64,000 bases of DNA from Chloroflexota bacterium (GTDB taxonomy: Bacteria > Chloroflexota > Anaerolineae > Aggregatilineales > Phototrophicaceae). The position numbers were made by a program, and so were the translations under genes. The stretch lies in contig JAIUNI010000020.1 in NCBI GenBank assembly GCA_020161935.1, positions 1 through 64,000 on the forward strand. Direction: 5' to 3'. The notes under the pieces were generated by a model, which was not told the origin of the DNA, did no database searches, and worked only from the letters and a program-made list of their open reading frames with translations. Below, piece by piece: positions 33,421 to 42,292 of this stretch (positions are counted from its first letter, which is position 1; the number at the start of each line of letters is the position of its first letter).

Positions 33421-35562
33421 CTATCGCAGCTCCTCCGCCCGTTCCCGCACATCATCAATGAACGGGTAGGCGTAAACGGTGCTCCACGTCAGCACCCAAT
33501 CGTACTCACGAAAGGCCGCGTCGCGCCGCCCCTGCGCTTGGAGGATCATGCCGCGAATATAATGTCGGGTTCCGGTTTCGCCCGCTGCCAGCGCGGAATT
33601 AATCGCGTTCAAGGCCGCTTCGTACTGCTTCAGGGCGAGTGCTGCCTTCGCCTGATACTCATCCGCGATTGGGCGCTGCTCGGTGGGTAAGCCCTCCGCG
33701 CTGCTCAATAGGTCAATCGCCTCTTGGTAGGTTTCGGTGTCGTCGGGCTGTGCGCGGTCGATCATGATACGCACCTGTATCAGGTTGATCTGCGCGTCCG
33801 GTATCACCCCGCTGCCGAGGAGCGCCGTCGCGTCCCGGCCTGCCGTCGCCCTGTCGCCCGCCTCAAACGCGGCTAACATACGCTGCGCCCGTACTTCGTC
33901 ATCCTGCGTCAGTTGGTAAATCTTCGAAAGGTCGGTTTGCGCCAGCTTATACTGCTTATTATTCAGGTAAAGTTCCGCCCGCGCCGTCAGCACGTCCACG
34001 TTGTCCTCGCCACCGGTCAGCGCTTGCGAGAAGGCTTGTAATGCGAGGTCGTTCTTGCCTTCCGCCCCACGTGCTTGGGCGAGGCTCACGTAACCCTCCA
34101 CACTGCCGGGGTAGTAGAACAGGTACGCTTGCGAGTAGAGCACGGCTAACCCTGCGTCACCCTCTGCCATCGCGGTCTTAATCCGCAGCTTGTGGGCGCT
34201 CTCGGTCGTTGGGTCGATATACAGTGCGAGATACGCCTGATAATCGGCCTTGTCATAGTCCCGCTGGGCGAAGTAAATATCGCCCTTTTCAACGATCAAC
34301 TGCACATCGCTGATTAACTCCGGCACGGCCAAACCCTGATCGAGGATTTCGAGCGCTTTGGTGTAGTTACTGCTGACCGATGCCGTCCCCGCAATCGTCA
34401 GATAAGGCAGGTTGAAGCGTGGCGAGGCTTCGATGGCTTCATTCGCTTGCTGCTCCGCCTCGGCGAAGAAGCTGCCGGACTCGCTGTTCCGCGCTTCGGC
34501 AATTGCTTGCTGCCCGAGCAGCAGATTCGTGTAAGCCAGCGCTCCGATGACCACGGCTCGCGTGTCCCGGTCGGTCGTATCCGTCAGCCGTGCTTGGGCA
34601 TCCAGCATAATTTGCTTGGCCTCGGCATATTCTTTCTCCCCGATGAGCGCCATCGCTGTAAAGTAATAGGGCGCTGGGTCAAAGCTGTTCGCCACGCTCG
34701 TGATTTCCGCGCGGAGGGTCGGCAGCGCCTCGGCATACCGTCCCCGGTCGATCAGTTGGATCGAGTCTTGCACACCCTTCGCGAAGGCTGGCGGAAACAC
34801 GCGCGTCGGTATCGGCGGCGCGACGTTCCCGTTCGGCAGTGCCGGTGGTACCGTCGGGCTGGGCGTAGAGGTCAGGCGAGGTGTTGGTGAAGGCGTAGGC
34901 GTATCACCGGGGGTCGGTGTAGCCGTCACCGTAGGCGGTGGTCGCGTCGGGGTGAGCGTCGGTGTTGGGACAAAGACCAACCCGCGCAGTGCTGGCGTAT
35001 TCCACACGATGCCGTACCCTGCGAGGAACAGCACGATGATGCCAACCGTAATCGCTCCCGCAATCGCCCCGCGCAGTCCCCAAATATCACGTTCACCGGC
35101 GCGTCCTTTGGTCTTTTCAACCCATTGGCTCGTCGGGCGCTTGGCGACCAAATCGAGGTAATCGGTCAGCATTTCTTCGGCCTCGGCGCTGACCTGCTGC
35201 AAACGGTTCGCATCCGGCACAGGGATGCCGGGGGTTTGCGCGGAAGCCGCGATCTTGGCACGGTTATCCGGTCGCGAGGGCAGTGACGACACCTGACCTG
35301 CCAGTTGTTCCCGCGTCATCCCCAGCGACTTCAACGCCTGAATACCCATGTCATTACTGGGGTTAATTTCGAGCAAACGGTTCAGGTAGAACATCTTCTC
35401 GCGCTGGTCACGTGCGAGGCTCACCAGCCATAACCACGCCGCTTCGTTTTGTGGCTCGGCTCGCAGCGACTGTTGGAGCAGTTGACGTGCTTCTTCAACC
35501 TCTCCCGCCTTGGCGGCTGCAATCCCCCGTTTACGCAGTTCCTTTGCTTGATCGCTTGCCAC
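33421..35562 (-). CDS. Membrane TPR-repeat protein
   Basis: The 713-residue protein starts with two cytoplasmic TPR-like repeats (residues 1-80: AAKAGEVEEARQLLQQSLRAEPQNEAAWLWL), then one membrane helix (about 170-195), a Thr/Pro-rich linker (200-255; TPTLTPTRPPPTVTATPTP) and a long array of extracytoplasmic TPRs (about 275-705). TPR arrays bind partner proteins; the pattern of short cytoplasmic TPR, helix and external TPR array suggests a scaffold across the membrane. It stands alone as a transcription unit with terminators on both sides. No enzyme domain is present. Confidence 0.82.
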   Translation of the reverse strand: MASDQAKELRKRGIAAAKAGEVEEARQLLQQSLRAEPQNEAAWLWLVSLARDQREKMFYLNRLLEINPSNDMGIQALKSLGMTREQLAGQVSSLPSRPDNRAKIAASAQTPGIPVPDANRLQQVSAEAEEMLTDYLDLVAKRPTSQWVEKTKGRAGERDIWGLRGAIAGAITVGIIVLFLAGYGIVWNTPALRGLVFVPTPTLTPTRPPPTVTATPTPGDTPTPSPTPRLTSTPSPTVPPALPNGNVAPPIPTRVFPPAFAKGVQDSIQLIDRGRYAEALPTLRAEITSVANSFDPAPYYFTAMALIGEKEYAEAKQIMLDAQARLTDTTDRDTRAVVIGALAYTNLLLGQQAIAEARNSESGSFFAEAEQQANEAIEASPRFNLPYLTIAGTASVSSNYTKALEILDQGLAVPELISDVQLIVEKGDIYFAQRDYDKADYQAYLALYIDPTTESAHKLRIKTAMAEGDAGLAVLYSQAYLFYYPGSVEGYVSLAQARGAEGKNDLALQAFSQALTGGEDNVDVLTARAELYLNNKQYKLAQTDLSKIYQLTQDDEVRAQRMLAAFEAGDRATAGRDATALLGSGVIPDAQINLIQVRIMIDRAQPDDTETYQEAIDLLSSAEGLPTEQRPIADEYQAKAALALKQYEAALNAINSALAAGETGTRHYIRGMILQAQGRRDAAFREYDWVLTWSTVYAYPFIDDVRERAEELR

Positions 35563-35631
35563 GTCTGACTACTCCCCATTAAGCGATAATGTCATTTGCA
35601 TTGTAACCTAAAGCGCCGATTGACGAAATTA

Positions 35632-35659
35632 AAAACCGGCTGGTTCATCAGCCGGTTTT
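35632..35659 (-). terminator. Terminator of the nucleotidase gene
   Basis: Perfect 11-bp stem AAAACCGGCTG/CAGCCGGTTTT with loop GTTCAT, 24 bases after the stop codon at 35684. Symmetrical A/T flanks would let it work in both directions. Confidence 0.85.
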
Positions 35660-35683
35660 GTAAACAATCAGATTTGCCAGCGT

Positions 35684-37303
35684 TTAAGGGGTGTCAACAC
35701 GGGTGATACGGCCTTCAACTGCTGGTGCGACCGGGCTGTTCGCCTTGATGTAATCACCTAGTACCAAGTCCAACGGACTGCCACCGTCGTAGGGGTTGAT
35801 AGCGTTTTCGCCGAACACACTGTAGCCGTCCCCACCGCGCCGCATGAAGTCGTTAGTTACGACCGTATAAGTCGCTTCAGGGTCGATGGGCGCATACGTG
35901 CCGTCCGCACCTTCAACCTCGACGCTGACAATCCGGCTGCCCGCTTCCTTGCTGCCATCCCATGTGAAGTGTAAACCGGAAACCTGCGGGAAGCGACCCG
36001 CGCCGCCTTCGACCTGCGACACGCCGTTTTCCAGCGCGGCAATCACATCCGAACCCTTGAGTTCGAAGTAGGCCGCTACGTTACCGAAGGGCAGTACTGT
36101 CAGCACATCACCCTGCGTAACATCCAGCGCCTCCGCAAAGTTCAGGTCTTCGGGGATGTCCCCGCCTACCGGCACGTTCGAACGGATGCCACCACCGTTG
36201 GTAATGGCGATTTGTGCGCCGGAGTAGGCACGCAGAGCATCGGTAATCAGATTACCGAGGTTACATTCTTCCACGCGGCAAACGCTGCGGTCGCCCACGA
36301 GGAACACGCTCGATTGACCAATAACTTCTGCGGTGAGTTCCGAAATCGGTACGCGCAGTTCATCCACCAGCGCGGTCATGTCAGGGTCAGGCGTAATATA
36401 GCGCGAGAGCAGGATCGTATCACCGCTGGCGCTGGTGACCGCGCCTTCAGCGTCCCATGTCACGTTCAGGCGACCGAGATAGCGCAGGCTGCTGCCCGCT
36501 TGCACGATATACACATCGTTGCCGTCCTTGTCCGCCACCACGACCGGATACGAACCTTCAGCAGCGGTATAAGCGTTGCTGAGGAGTGTATGGCTGTGAC
36601 CACCAACGATCACATCGACACCGCTCAGTTCAGCCGCGATTGCTTCATCGACTGATAAGCCGATATGCGTAAGGAGAATAATTTTGTTCACGCCCTGCGC
36701 GGTCAGGTCGTCGATAATCGGCTGTACTGTGCCAATCAGGTCGTCGTTAAACTTCACATCCGGGCCGGGGGATGAAAGAATAGCCGTATCCGGCGGGGTG
36801 AGGCCGATTACACCAATTTGCTGCCCCCCGACTTCAACAATCGCGTATGGCTTAATCTTCTCGCTCAAATTCGCACCGAAGGTCACATCCGAAGTCACAA
36901 TTGGGAACTCCAGTGAGTCCACAAACTTAACGAGCGTATCATCACCGTTATCGAATTCGTGGTTGCCGACGGTCATCACATCGTAACCCATCGCGTTCAT
37001 GATGCGTGCGGCTTCTTCGCCGCGCCACTGTTGGTGGAAAAGTGTCCCTGTAAAGCGGTCGCCGCCGTCCAACAGAAGCGAGTTGCCACCTTCCGCACGA
37101 ATTTGATTAATAACCGCCATTTGACGGGCAGCACCACCGTCCGTTCCGGCATCCAAACCCGCGTCATAGGGACCGTAAGCACCATGTACGTCGTTGGTGT
37201 GCATAATTGTCAGACTAAAAGAATCATCTTGTGCAAAAACGGATGTACTAATGACTGCTGCCGTTCCAAGCAGCACCAAACCTAAACCAAGTTTACGCAG
37301 CAT
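35684..37303 (-). CDS. Secreted 5'-nucleotidase/UshA-family metallophosphatase
   Basis: The 539-residue protein has a signal peptide (LGLGLVLLGTAAVISTSVFAQ) and the two UshA domains. The N-terminal metallophosphoesterase shows TIMHTNDVHGAYG, LDGGDRFTG, VGNHEFDNG and GGHSHTLL; the C-terminal substrate domain shows GNLITDALR, ITNGGGIRSN and FMRRGGDGYSVF. Such enzymes dephosphorylate extracellular nucleotides, letting cells recover nucleosides and phosphate. GGAGGG lies five bases before the ATG at 37303 and covers an earlier ATG, which decides the start. It could feed the nucleoside-type ABC transporter at 28-31.6 kb, but the two are not linked. Confidence 0.9.
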   Translation of the reverse strand: MLRKLGLGLVLLGTAAVISTSVFAQDDSFSLTIMHTNDVHGAYGPYDAGLDAGTDGGAARQMAVINQIRAEGGNSLLLDGGDRFTGTLFHQQWRGEEAARIMNAMGYDVMTVGNHEFDNGDDTLVKFVDSLEFPIVTSDVTFGANLSEKIKPYAIVEVGGQQIGVIGLTPPDTAILSSPGPDVKFNDDLIGTVQPIIDDLTAQGVNKIILLTHIGLSVDEAIAAELSGVDVIVGGHSHTLLSNAYTAAEGSYPVVVADKDGNDVYIVQAGSSLRYLGRLNVTWDAEGAVTSASGDTILLSRYITPDPDMTALVDELRVPISELTAEVIGQSSVFLVGDRSVCRVEECNLGNLITDALRAYSGAQIAITNGGGIRSNVPVGGDIPEDLNFAEALDVTQGDVLTVLPFGNVAAYFELKGSDVIAALENGVSQVEGGAGRFPQVSGLHFTWDGSKEAGSRIVSVEVEGADGTYAPIDPEATYTVVTNDFMRRGGDGYSVFGENAINPYDGGSPLDLVLGDYIKANSPVAPAVEGRITRVDTP

Positions 37304-37431
37304 ACTTCCCTCCATATTCAGATCGTCAGATAAAGATGTCCGATAACGATTTAAAACCCCTCAAATTCTATTTAACGATAGGTCAAGAGAAGGTTTCTAA
37401 TCCCCTGATGAAGCGGATTACCCTAACGGTC

Positions 37432-38193
37432 TTATACCGGCGGCCACGGGTAGTTCGGCCCGCCCGGCCCCGGTTGAGGATATTTGCGTGTCCTGAGGAG
37501 CGTTTGGATACGGTTTTGGAAAGCGTGAATTTCGCGTTCCGTCACTAACTCGTTCAGTGCTTGTCGGTAGGTACTCTTGGCGTTATCGACTTCGACGCAT
37601 AAACGTTCAATATCTTCGAGCAAGTTGTCCGCGATGGAGTCACCGGCGTAATCCCACACGACCGTCCGCAGTTTGGGGCTGCTGTTGAAGGTGATTCCGT
37701 GGTCGATACCCCACACATGCCCCTGACTATCGACCAAGCAGTGACCCCCTTTACGGTCGGCGTTGTTCACCAGAATGTCAAAAACGCACATGCGTTTCAT
37801 CTGTGGGATTTTATCGTCGTCGAACTCAAAATAGTTCATTTCAGGGTCGTGGTCGATGAAAAACTGCATCGACCCAAGGCCATGCGGTCCCTGCCGCAGC
37901 ACCGTCGGCGGGACGATCTGCCAGCCAAGCTGCTCGGAGGTCACGAACGAGGCCACCTCGCGCTTACACAACATCCCATCAGGGAAGTCCCACAGTGGGC
38001 GTTCACCCTTTTGCGGCTTATAGACAGCCATGACGCTGGTGTCGTTATGGTTGATCGACAGCAAAAAGGTGTAGTTAGAACTCCAACGCATCATGCCGTG
38101 TTCGGATTCCACTTCACCCTTTTGCAAGATTTCGAGTACGGTTTGGCTCGTTAGCCTTTGCGAGTCTGTGTCGTGGTTCGGATTGGTATCCAT
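37432..38193 (-). CDS. SCO1664-family protein (PI3/4-kinase-like fold)
   Basis: The 253-residue protein matches the SCO1664 family known from Actinobacteria: MAVYKPQKGERPLWDFPDGML near the N-terminus, REVASFVTSEQLGWQIVPPT, and a kinase-like catalytic region with FDILVNNADRKGGHCLVD and VWGIDHGITFN, where the Asp/Asn residues resemble the phosphoinositide-kinase catalytic loop and metal site. Whether it phosphorylates a protein, lipid or small molecule is not known. It ends in a Pro/Gly-rich tail. It lies three bases after the DUF3090 gene in a three-gene set. Confidence 0.82.
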   Translation of the reverse strand: MDTNPNHDTDSQRLTSQTVLEILQKGEVESEHGMMRWSSNYTFLLSINHNDTSVMAVYKPQKGERPLWDFPDGMLCKREVASFVTSEQLGWQIVPPTVLRQGPHGLGSMQFFIDHDPEMNYFEFDDDKIPQMKRMCVFDILVNNADRKGGHCLVDSQGHVWGIDHGITFNSSPKLRTVVWDYAGDSIADNLLEDIERLCVEVDNAKSTYRQALNELVTEREIHAFQNRIQTLLRTRKYPQPGPGGPNYPWPPV

Positions 38194-38196
38194 ACG

Positions 38197-38706
38197 TTAT
38201 GACCAGTAATAGACTAACCGACCGTTTTGTTTAGGGTCTGCGCGACCAGAGTTTACGACTTCGAGCGCGTGTTCGCAAAGCAGCGCCATCTGGTCACGCT
38301 TGCACCACAGCTTGACGACCCCCGGCTCAATTTCACTCAGTTCGTCAACATCCGTGGTCGAAACCAATTCTTGTGCGACCAGCACCACGAGGTCATGGTC
38401 TTCGTCGTAGCCCAACCCCATCTGTGCCACTCTGAACACCGGTTCAATCGGTTCGCGCAGATCCATATCCACGCCGGTCAAGTTCACGGGCGGCAAATCG
38501 TCGGCATCCGGGTTGCGGCGGTTGAGGTCATCCAGCATTTCGCGGATGGCTTCGCTCAGGGCGCGGGCTTGTTCTTTTTCGATGATGAGCGAGACAAGCT
38601 GCCGTCCCTGTCCGCTTTGAAGGTGGAAAATGCGCTGGCCTCGTGGCCCAATTGTGCCTATCGTAATAAAGTCTACCGGGTTGAGTTCGATTTCTTTACC
38701 GGTCAT
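38197..38706 (-). CDS. DUF3090 family protein
   Basis: A 169-residue cytoplasmic protein of the DUF3090 family: VDFITIGTIGPRGQRIFHLQ, VSLIIEKEQARALSEAIREML, the acidic loop, FRVAQMGLGYDEDHDLVVLVAQE, and a C-terminal LWCKRDQMALLCEHALEVV followed by a Cys/metal-like GRADPKQNGR segment. DUF3090 genes are consistently found between a phosphomutase-like gene and an SCO1664-like gene, as here. Function unknown. Confidence 0.85.
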   Translation of the reverse strand: MTGKEIELNPVDFITIGTIGPRGQRIFHLQSGQGRQLVSLIIEKEQARALSEAIREMLDDLNRRNPDADDLPPVNLTGVDMDLREPIEPVFRVAQMGLGYDEDHDLVVLVAQELVSTTDVDELSEIEPGVVKLWCKRDQMALLCEHALEVVNSGRADPKQNGRLVYYWS

Positions 38707-38748
38707 ATCCTATCTTTCGCTGATAAATCATGCTCATACAACGGTTCG

Positions 38749-39402
38749 TTAAGCGCTTTTTTCGGCTGCTTTAGCCTGCTTACGTTCCTGTTCCATTTGC
38801 AGAACATGCGCCATATCGTTCATGGTTCCAACGTAGGGGCGACCAAATCCTAAAGACAACATGCTGATCGAGGCGGGTGAAACAACAATCCTCTGGAATT
38901 CGTCGAGGTGCATCCCTAAAAAGTGTGCCAGCACCATCTTAATAATGTCCGCATGAGAGACAATCGCTATCGTTTCGCGTGGGTGTTTGGTGACTAATGC
39001 TTCGACTGCGTTCACCGCGCGGGTTTGCACACCGCGCATGGTTTCGCCGTTCGGGAATTCCGCCCGCGATGGGTACTGCTGTACGACCTGCCACATCTTG
39101 CGACCGAGCAGTTTGCTGATCTCCATCCCTTCCCAATCTCCATACCGCACTTCGCCGAGTTCGGTGGTTTGTTGTATTGTCAGGTTTGGATGGTGCTGGC
39201 GGATGGCTTCTGCGGTCTCCATTGTACGCTCCAGCGGGCTGGCGTATAAATGGTCAATCGGTGTATCCGCCAATCGTTTACCTAAGGCTGCCGCTTGTGC
39301 TTGGCCTTCCTCGTTCAAGTGTACGCCGGGTGTCCAACCAGCGAGTTTGCCGGTCTTCACAAAGTCATTTACCGCATGTCGGATTAGCAGAATTTGGGTC
39401 AT
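38749..39402 (-). CDS. Histidine phosphatase-superfamily protein (MSMEG_4193-like phosphomutase)
   Basis: The 217-residue protein starts with the histidine phosphatase motif LLIRHAVNDF (in place of RHGxT/S) and has GWTPGVHLNEEGQAQAAALG, SPLERTMETAEAI, LGEVRYGDWEGMEI and VSHADIIKMVLAHFLG with the second catalytic His. The RHAVND form and the neighbours match the MSMEG_4193 group of putative phosphomutases. It is the first gene of the three-gene set with DUF3090 and SCO1664-like proteins; the gap to DUF3090 is 42 bases. A phosphatase and a kinase-like protein in one module suggests opposing phospho-transfer. Confidence 0.85.
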   Translation of the reverse strand: MTQILLIRHAVNDFVKTGKLAGWTPGVHLNEEGQAQAAALGKRLADTPIDHLYASPLERTMETAEAIRQHHPNLTIQQTTELGEVRYGDWEGMEISKLLGRKMWQVVQQYPSRAEFPNGETMRGVQTRAVNAVEALVTKHPRETIAIVSHADIIKMVLAHFLGMHLDEFQRIVVSPASISMLSLGFGRPYVGTMNDMAHVLQMEQERKQAKAAEKSA

Positions 39403-39488
39403 GCAACGTCTTTAGTTTTGTTAAGTGAGTCTATAGGCATGATAGCATACTTGAATTTAAATGCACACTCTCTTTTAGGGTAGGTTAA

Positions 39489-40655
39489 TCATCGTGGGCG
39501 CAGCGCCCAGATCGTCCCACCGCCTAAGCTGACGTATATCCACCCCTCTCGGCTGACGGCCACATCGAACGGGTGATGCTGCCAGAAGCCGCTGGCCTGA
39601 TAGTGCATCTTTTGCAGGGTGATGCCGCTCCACTGCGGCGAACGCCCCGGCACTTCCGGCAGGATAATGTGCGGCTCGGTAGGCTGCCCGGCCTCATCAA
39701 AATCAATCGTGACCAGCGTGAACCCGTTCAACACCGCTTCGTTGCTGGTTCCCCCTAACGTCACCAAGAGCTGCCCTTGTAGATGCGGGAACGCCTCGCC
39801 TGTGTATGCCGTGATGCCGAGGGGGTTGCTGTGGGTCGCGAAGGTGAGGGCAGGCGGTACGGCTTGTTCGCAGTCAAAGTCCCCGGCGATGTCCGGCGTG
39901 TTGCCCATGCCGATGCAGTAAGGCCAGCCATAATGCCCACCGGTTTCAACACGGTTGAGTTCATCGTTATTCGTGTCCAATGGGAGGTCATCGCGGGCGC
40001 TGTCTACCGTCCACAGCACACCCCCGTGGAACATCAGGTCGTTCGGCTGGCGCAGCCCTGTAGCCACTACCTGTTTATCACTGCCGTCGAGCGCGAAACT
40101 GAGGATGGTTCCCCGTTCGCCGCCCTGCTGGATACAAGCGTCACATGCCGCGCCAATCCCAACGTAAATACGCTCGTTCTCACCAATGGCGATACCCCCT
40201 GTCCAGAAGCCTTCGCCAGCCGGTAAGTCATCCACCAGCGTTTCAAGCTGCGCGTCTGCCCAGCGGTAGATATTTGACCCGCCGGAGATATAGAGGGCAT
40301 TGTCGTAATAGGCCAAACCGTTTGGCAGCGTCAAACTACGGATGACCACTTCCGGCGCATCTGGCAGTCCGTCATCATCGCTGTCGGTCAGGCGCAGCAC
40401 CTCGCCGGATAAGGGGCGGGTGGCGTACAAGCTGCCGTCGGGCGCGGGCGCGAGGGATGTGAAAGCGAGTTCACCACCCGTTGCATCATGGATGACCAAC
40501 TCGGCACAGTAGAACTCGGCATTCACCCACGGCGGGTCGATAAAATGCGGGCGTTGATCGCATTCGGGCAGCGGCGTTTGGGCGAGGCTGACTTGGGAAT
40601 GAGCGAGCAGCAGAAGCAAGAATGCGCTAGATGAGAGTTGCCGGATGGTTTTCAT
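39489..40655 (-). CDS. Secreted PQQ-dependent sugar dehydrogenase-like beta-propeller
   Basis: The 388-residue protein has a signal peptide (LSSSAFLLLLLAHSQVSLAQ) and a soluble glucose/sorbosone dehydrogenase-type propeller: LTSLAPAPDGSLYATRPL, LPNGLAYYDNALYISGG, IAIGENERIYVGIGAACDAC, GLRQPNDLMFH, NRVETGGHYGWPYCIG, and LGITAYTGEAFP. Soluble PQQ enzymes oxidise sugars outside the cytoplasm, but many homologues have no proven cofactor. Cys residues at about 15, 32, 155, 158 and 230 may form disulfides. The ATG at 40655 fits the signal peptide better than a TTG six codons upstream. Confidence 0.8.
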   Translation of the reverse strand: MKTIRQLSSSAFLLLLLAHSQVSLAQTPLPECDQRPHFIDPPWVNAEFYCAELVIHDATGGELAFTSLAPAPDGSLYATRPLSGEVLRLTDSDDDGLPDAPEVVIRSLTLPNGLAYYDNALYISGGSNIYRWADAQLETLVDDLPAGEGFWTGGIAIGENERIYVGIGAACDACIQQGGERGTILSFALDGSDKQVVATGLRQPNDLMFHGGVLWTVDSARDDLPLDTNNDELNRVETGGHYGWPYCIGMGNTPDIAGDFDCEQAVPPALTFATHSNPLGITAYTGEAFPHLQGQLLVTLGGTSNEAVLNGFTLVTIDFDEAGQPTEPHIILPEVPGRSPQWSGITLQKMHYQASGFWQHHPFDVAVSREGWIYVSLGGGTIWALRPR

Positions 40656-40798
40656 GTGGTCGGTATTTCGCAAATGTTAACAGTTGATGATGAAAGTCGC
40701 TGGAAAATAATCGTCTACTCCCCACCGACTTACTCACGTTCTCTATTATTCTATGATTTCTCAGATGAGAAAGGGCAGTCTTTTTAAGATTCATACAC

Positions 40799-40804
40799 TA
40801 TAAT
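40799..40804 (+). promoter_or_regulatory. -10 element of the phosphoesterase-methyltransferase unit
   Basis: A perfect TATAAT lies 34 bases upstream of the ATG at 40838, in an AT-rich region between divergent genes. No good -35 match is seen at 16-18 bases, so confidence is limited. Confidence 0.4.
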
Positions 40805-40837
40805 ATTCCCATATTCTGTCTATTTTAGGGTTAGAGG

Positions 40838-41419
40838 ATGAAACTTGGACTCATTGCGGATATACACGGAGATTATGCCGCCCTCCAAACCGTCTTAGAT
40901 CGGCTGGATAACTATCATCATGTTGATGAGATACTCTGCGCGGGCGACTTGGTAGGGCGCGGGCCGGAGCAAGAAAAGGTCGTTGAGGTGATCCGGCAGC
41001 GCAGCATTCCCACAGTGAAAGGTAATCATGACGAGTGGGCGTATGGCTTCGATCTGGCGAATGCGGATTTTCTGGAAGACCTGCCTATCAACTGGCAAAA
41101 GCGTTACGATGGTTACAAAGTGTTTATGTGCCACGGCAAGCCCGGTAATAATATCTGGGGATTGTATCGTGACCATGTGTCGAACACGCTGTTGAACATG
41201 ATGCTGCAATCGCTGGATGCGGATGTGTTGATCGTCGGACATACGCATGTGCCGATGTTCATCAAAGTGGCGAACGGCTGCGTGATTAACCCCGGTTCGC
41301 TGTATACCTTTCACAGCACGCGCGTGACTTCTCATACCTATGGAGTATTATCCTTGCCGGACATGCAGTTTGACTTATTTGACCTGATGGCTGACCCTAT
41401 CAAACCGGTGATGCCATGA
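40838..41419 (+). CDS. Metallophosphoesterase (YfcE-like), short form
   Basis: The 193-residue protein has the complete two-metal site: LIADIHGDYAAL, CAGDLVGRGPE, KGNHDEW and VGHTHVPMF. The cytoplasmic family hydrolyses phosphodiesters or phosphomonoesters. It is a shorter paralogue of the protein at 10741. Its stop overlaps the start of a methyltransferase gene by four bases (ATGA), so the two are co-translated. TAGGG lies seven bases upstream of the ATG. Confidence 0.85.
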   Translation: MKLGLIADIHGDYAALQTVLDRLDNYHHVDEILCAGDLVGRGPEQEKVVEVIRQRSIPTVKGNHDEWAYGFDLANADFLEDLPINWQKRYDGYKVFMCHGKPGNNIWGLYRDHVSNTLLNMMLQSLDADVLIVGHTHVPMFIKVANGCVINPGSLYTFHSTRVTSHTYGVLSLPDMQFDLFDLMADPIKPVMP

Positions 41420-42180
41420 CGACACCAACCGAAGCACCCAAAGAACATTACACCCGCGAATATTTCGAAAAGTGGAATTACGCGGATCGTCCGTTGGGCA
41501 AGTACAGCATGTACTGGTTTGCCCGCCGTTACTACGCCGCGTTGGTGCAGCGTTATGCGCCACCTGCCCAACCGGGTCAGCCCCAGCGTAAACTGCTGGA
41601 GATGGGCTGCGGGTTAGGGCATCTGTTGGGCTTGCTGCAAGATGATTTCCACTGCGTCGGTATCGACCTGATCGACTACAGCATCGAGCAAACACTTAAA
41701 AATGCGCCGAAGGCCGAAGCGTTCCAGATGAGCGCCGATGACCTGAGCGCCTTCGAGAGTGGCAGCTTTAGCGTGGTGGTCGCGCTGCATCTGGTCGAGC
41801 ATCTGCCGAACCCTGAAAACACTATTCAGCAGGTTAACCGTATCTTGAAACCCGGTGGGTTATGGTTATTCGCCACCCCGCATCCCGGCTACAGCCTGCG
41901 CCGCTTTAAAGACCGCGACAATGATGCCATCGGCAAGGACAAGACGCATATCAATGTGCATCCGCCGGAGCAGTGGCGGGCGTGGTGCGAGCAAAAAGGC
42001 TTCGAGTTGGTCAAGCACTTTGGTGACGGCTTGTGGGATGTTCCGTACCTGCCCATACTGCCGAAGATCGTCCAATTCGGGCTGTTCGGGATTCCCGCTT
42101 TGGCGCAGGTCGTCACCCGTACGACATTGACACCGCTTTCGATGGGCGTGAACCAAATCGGCATCTTCCGCAAGCGTTAA
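41416..42180 (+). CDS. Class I SAM-dependent methyltransferase
   Basis: The 254-residue protein has motif I LLEMGCGLGHLLGLL (about 57-71), acidic motif II IDLIDYS, and the VVALHLVEHLPNPENTIQQV ... LKPGGLWLFATPHPG region of Methyltransf_11/23 enzymes that modify small molecules or lipids. The C-terminus has a hydrophobic stretch (FGLFGIPALAQVV) that may contact a membrane or lipid substrate. The start overlaps the phosphoesterase stop. The methyl acceptor is unknown. A 12-bp hairpin follows at 42202. Confidence 0.86.
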   Translation: MTTPTEAPKEHYTREYFEKWNYADRPLGKYSMYWFARRYYAALVQRYAPPAQPGQPQRKLLEMGCGLGHLLGLLQDDFHCVGIDLIDYSIEQTLKNAPKAEAFQMSADDLSAFESGSFSVVVALHLVEHLPNPENTIQQVNRILKPGGLWLFATPHPGYSLRRFKDRDNDAIGKDKTHINVHPPEQWRAWCEQKGFELVKHFGDGLWDVPYLPILPKIVQFGLFGIPALAQVVTRTTLTPLSMGVNQIGIFRKR

Positions 42181-42201
42181 GCAATACCTATCTATCAATT
42201 T

Positions 42202-42238
42202 GCCTAAAAGCAATCAAACGATTGTTTTGCTTTTAGGC
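42202..42238 (+). terminator. Hairpin after the methyltransferase gene
   Basis: Perfect 12-bp stem GCCTAAAAGCAA/TTGCTTTTAGGC, 21 bases past the stop codon. It lacks a long T-tract, so it may be a terminator or an mRNA-end-protecting hairpin. Confidence 0.55.
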
Positions 42239-42292
42239 GGAGTTTGTTACAATGCTCAACTCTTGGCAATGTAGATATAGGGTGCATTGTGC

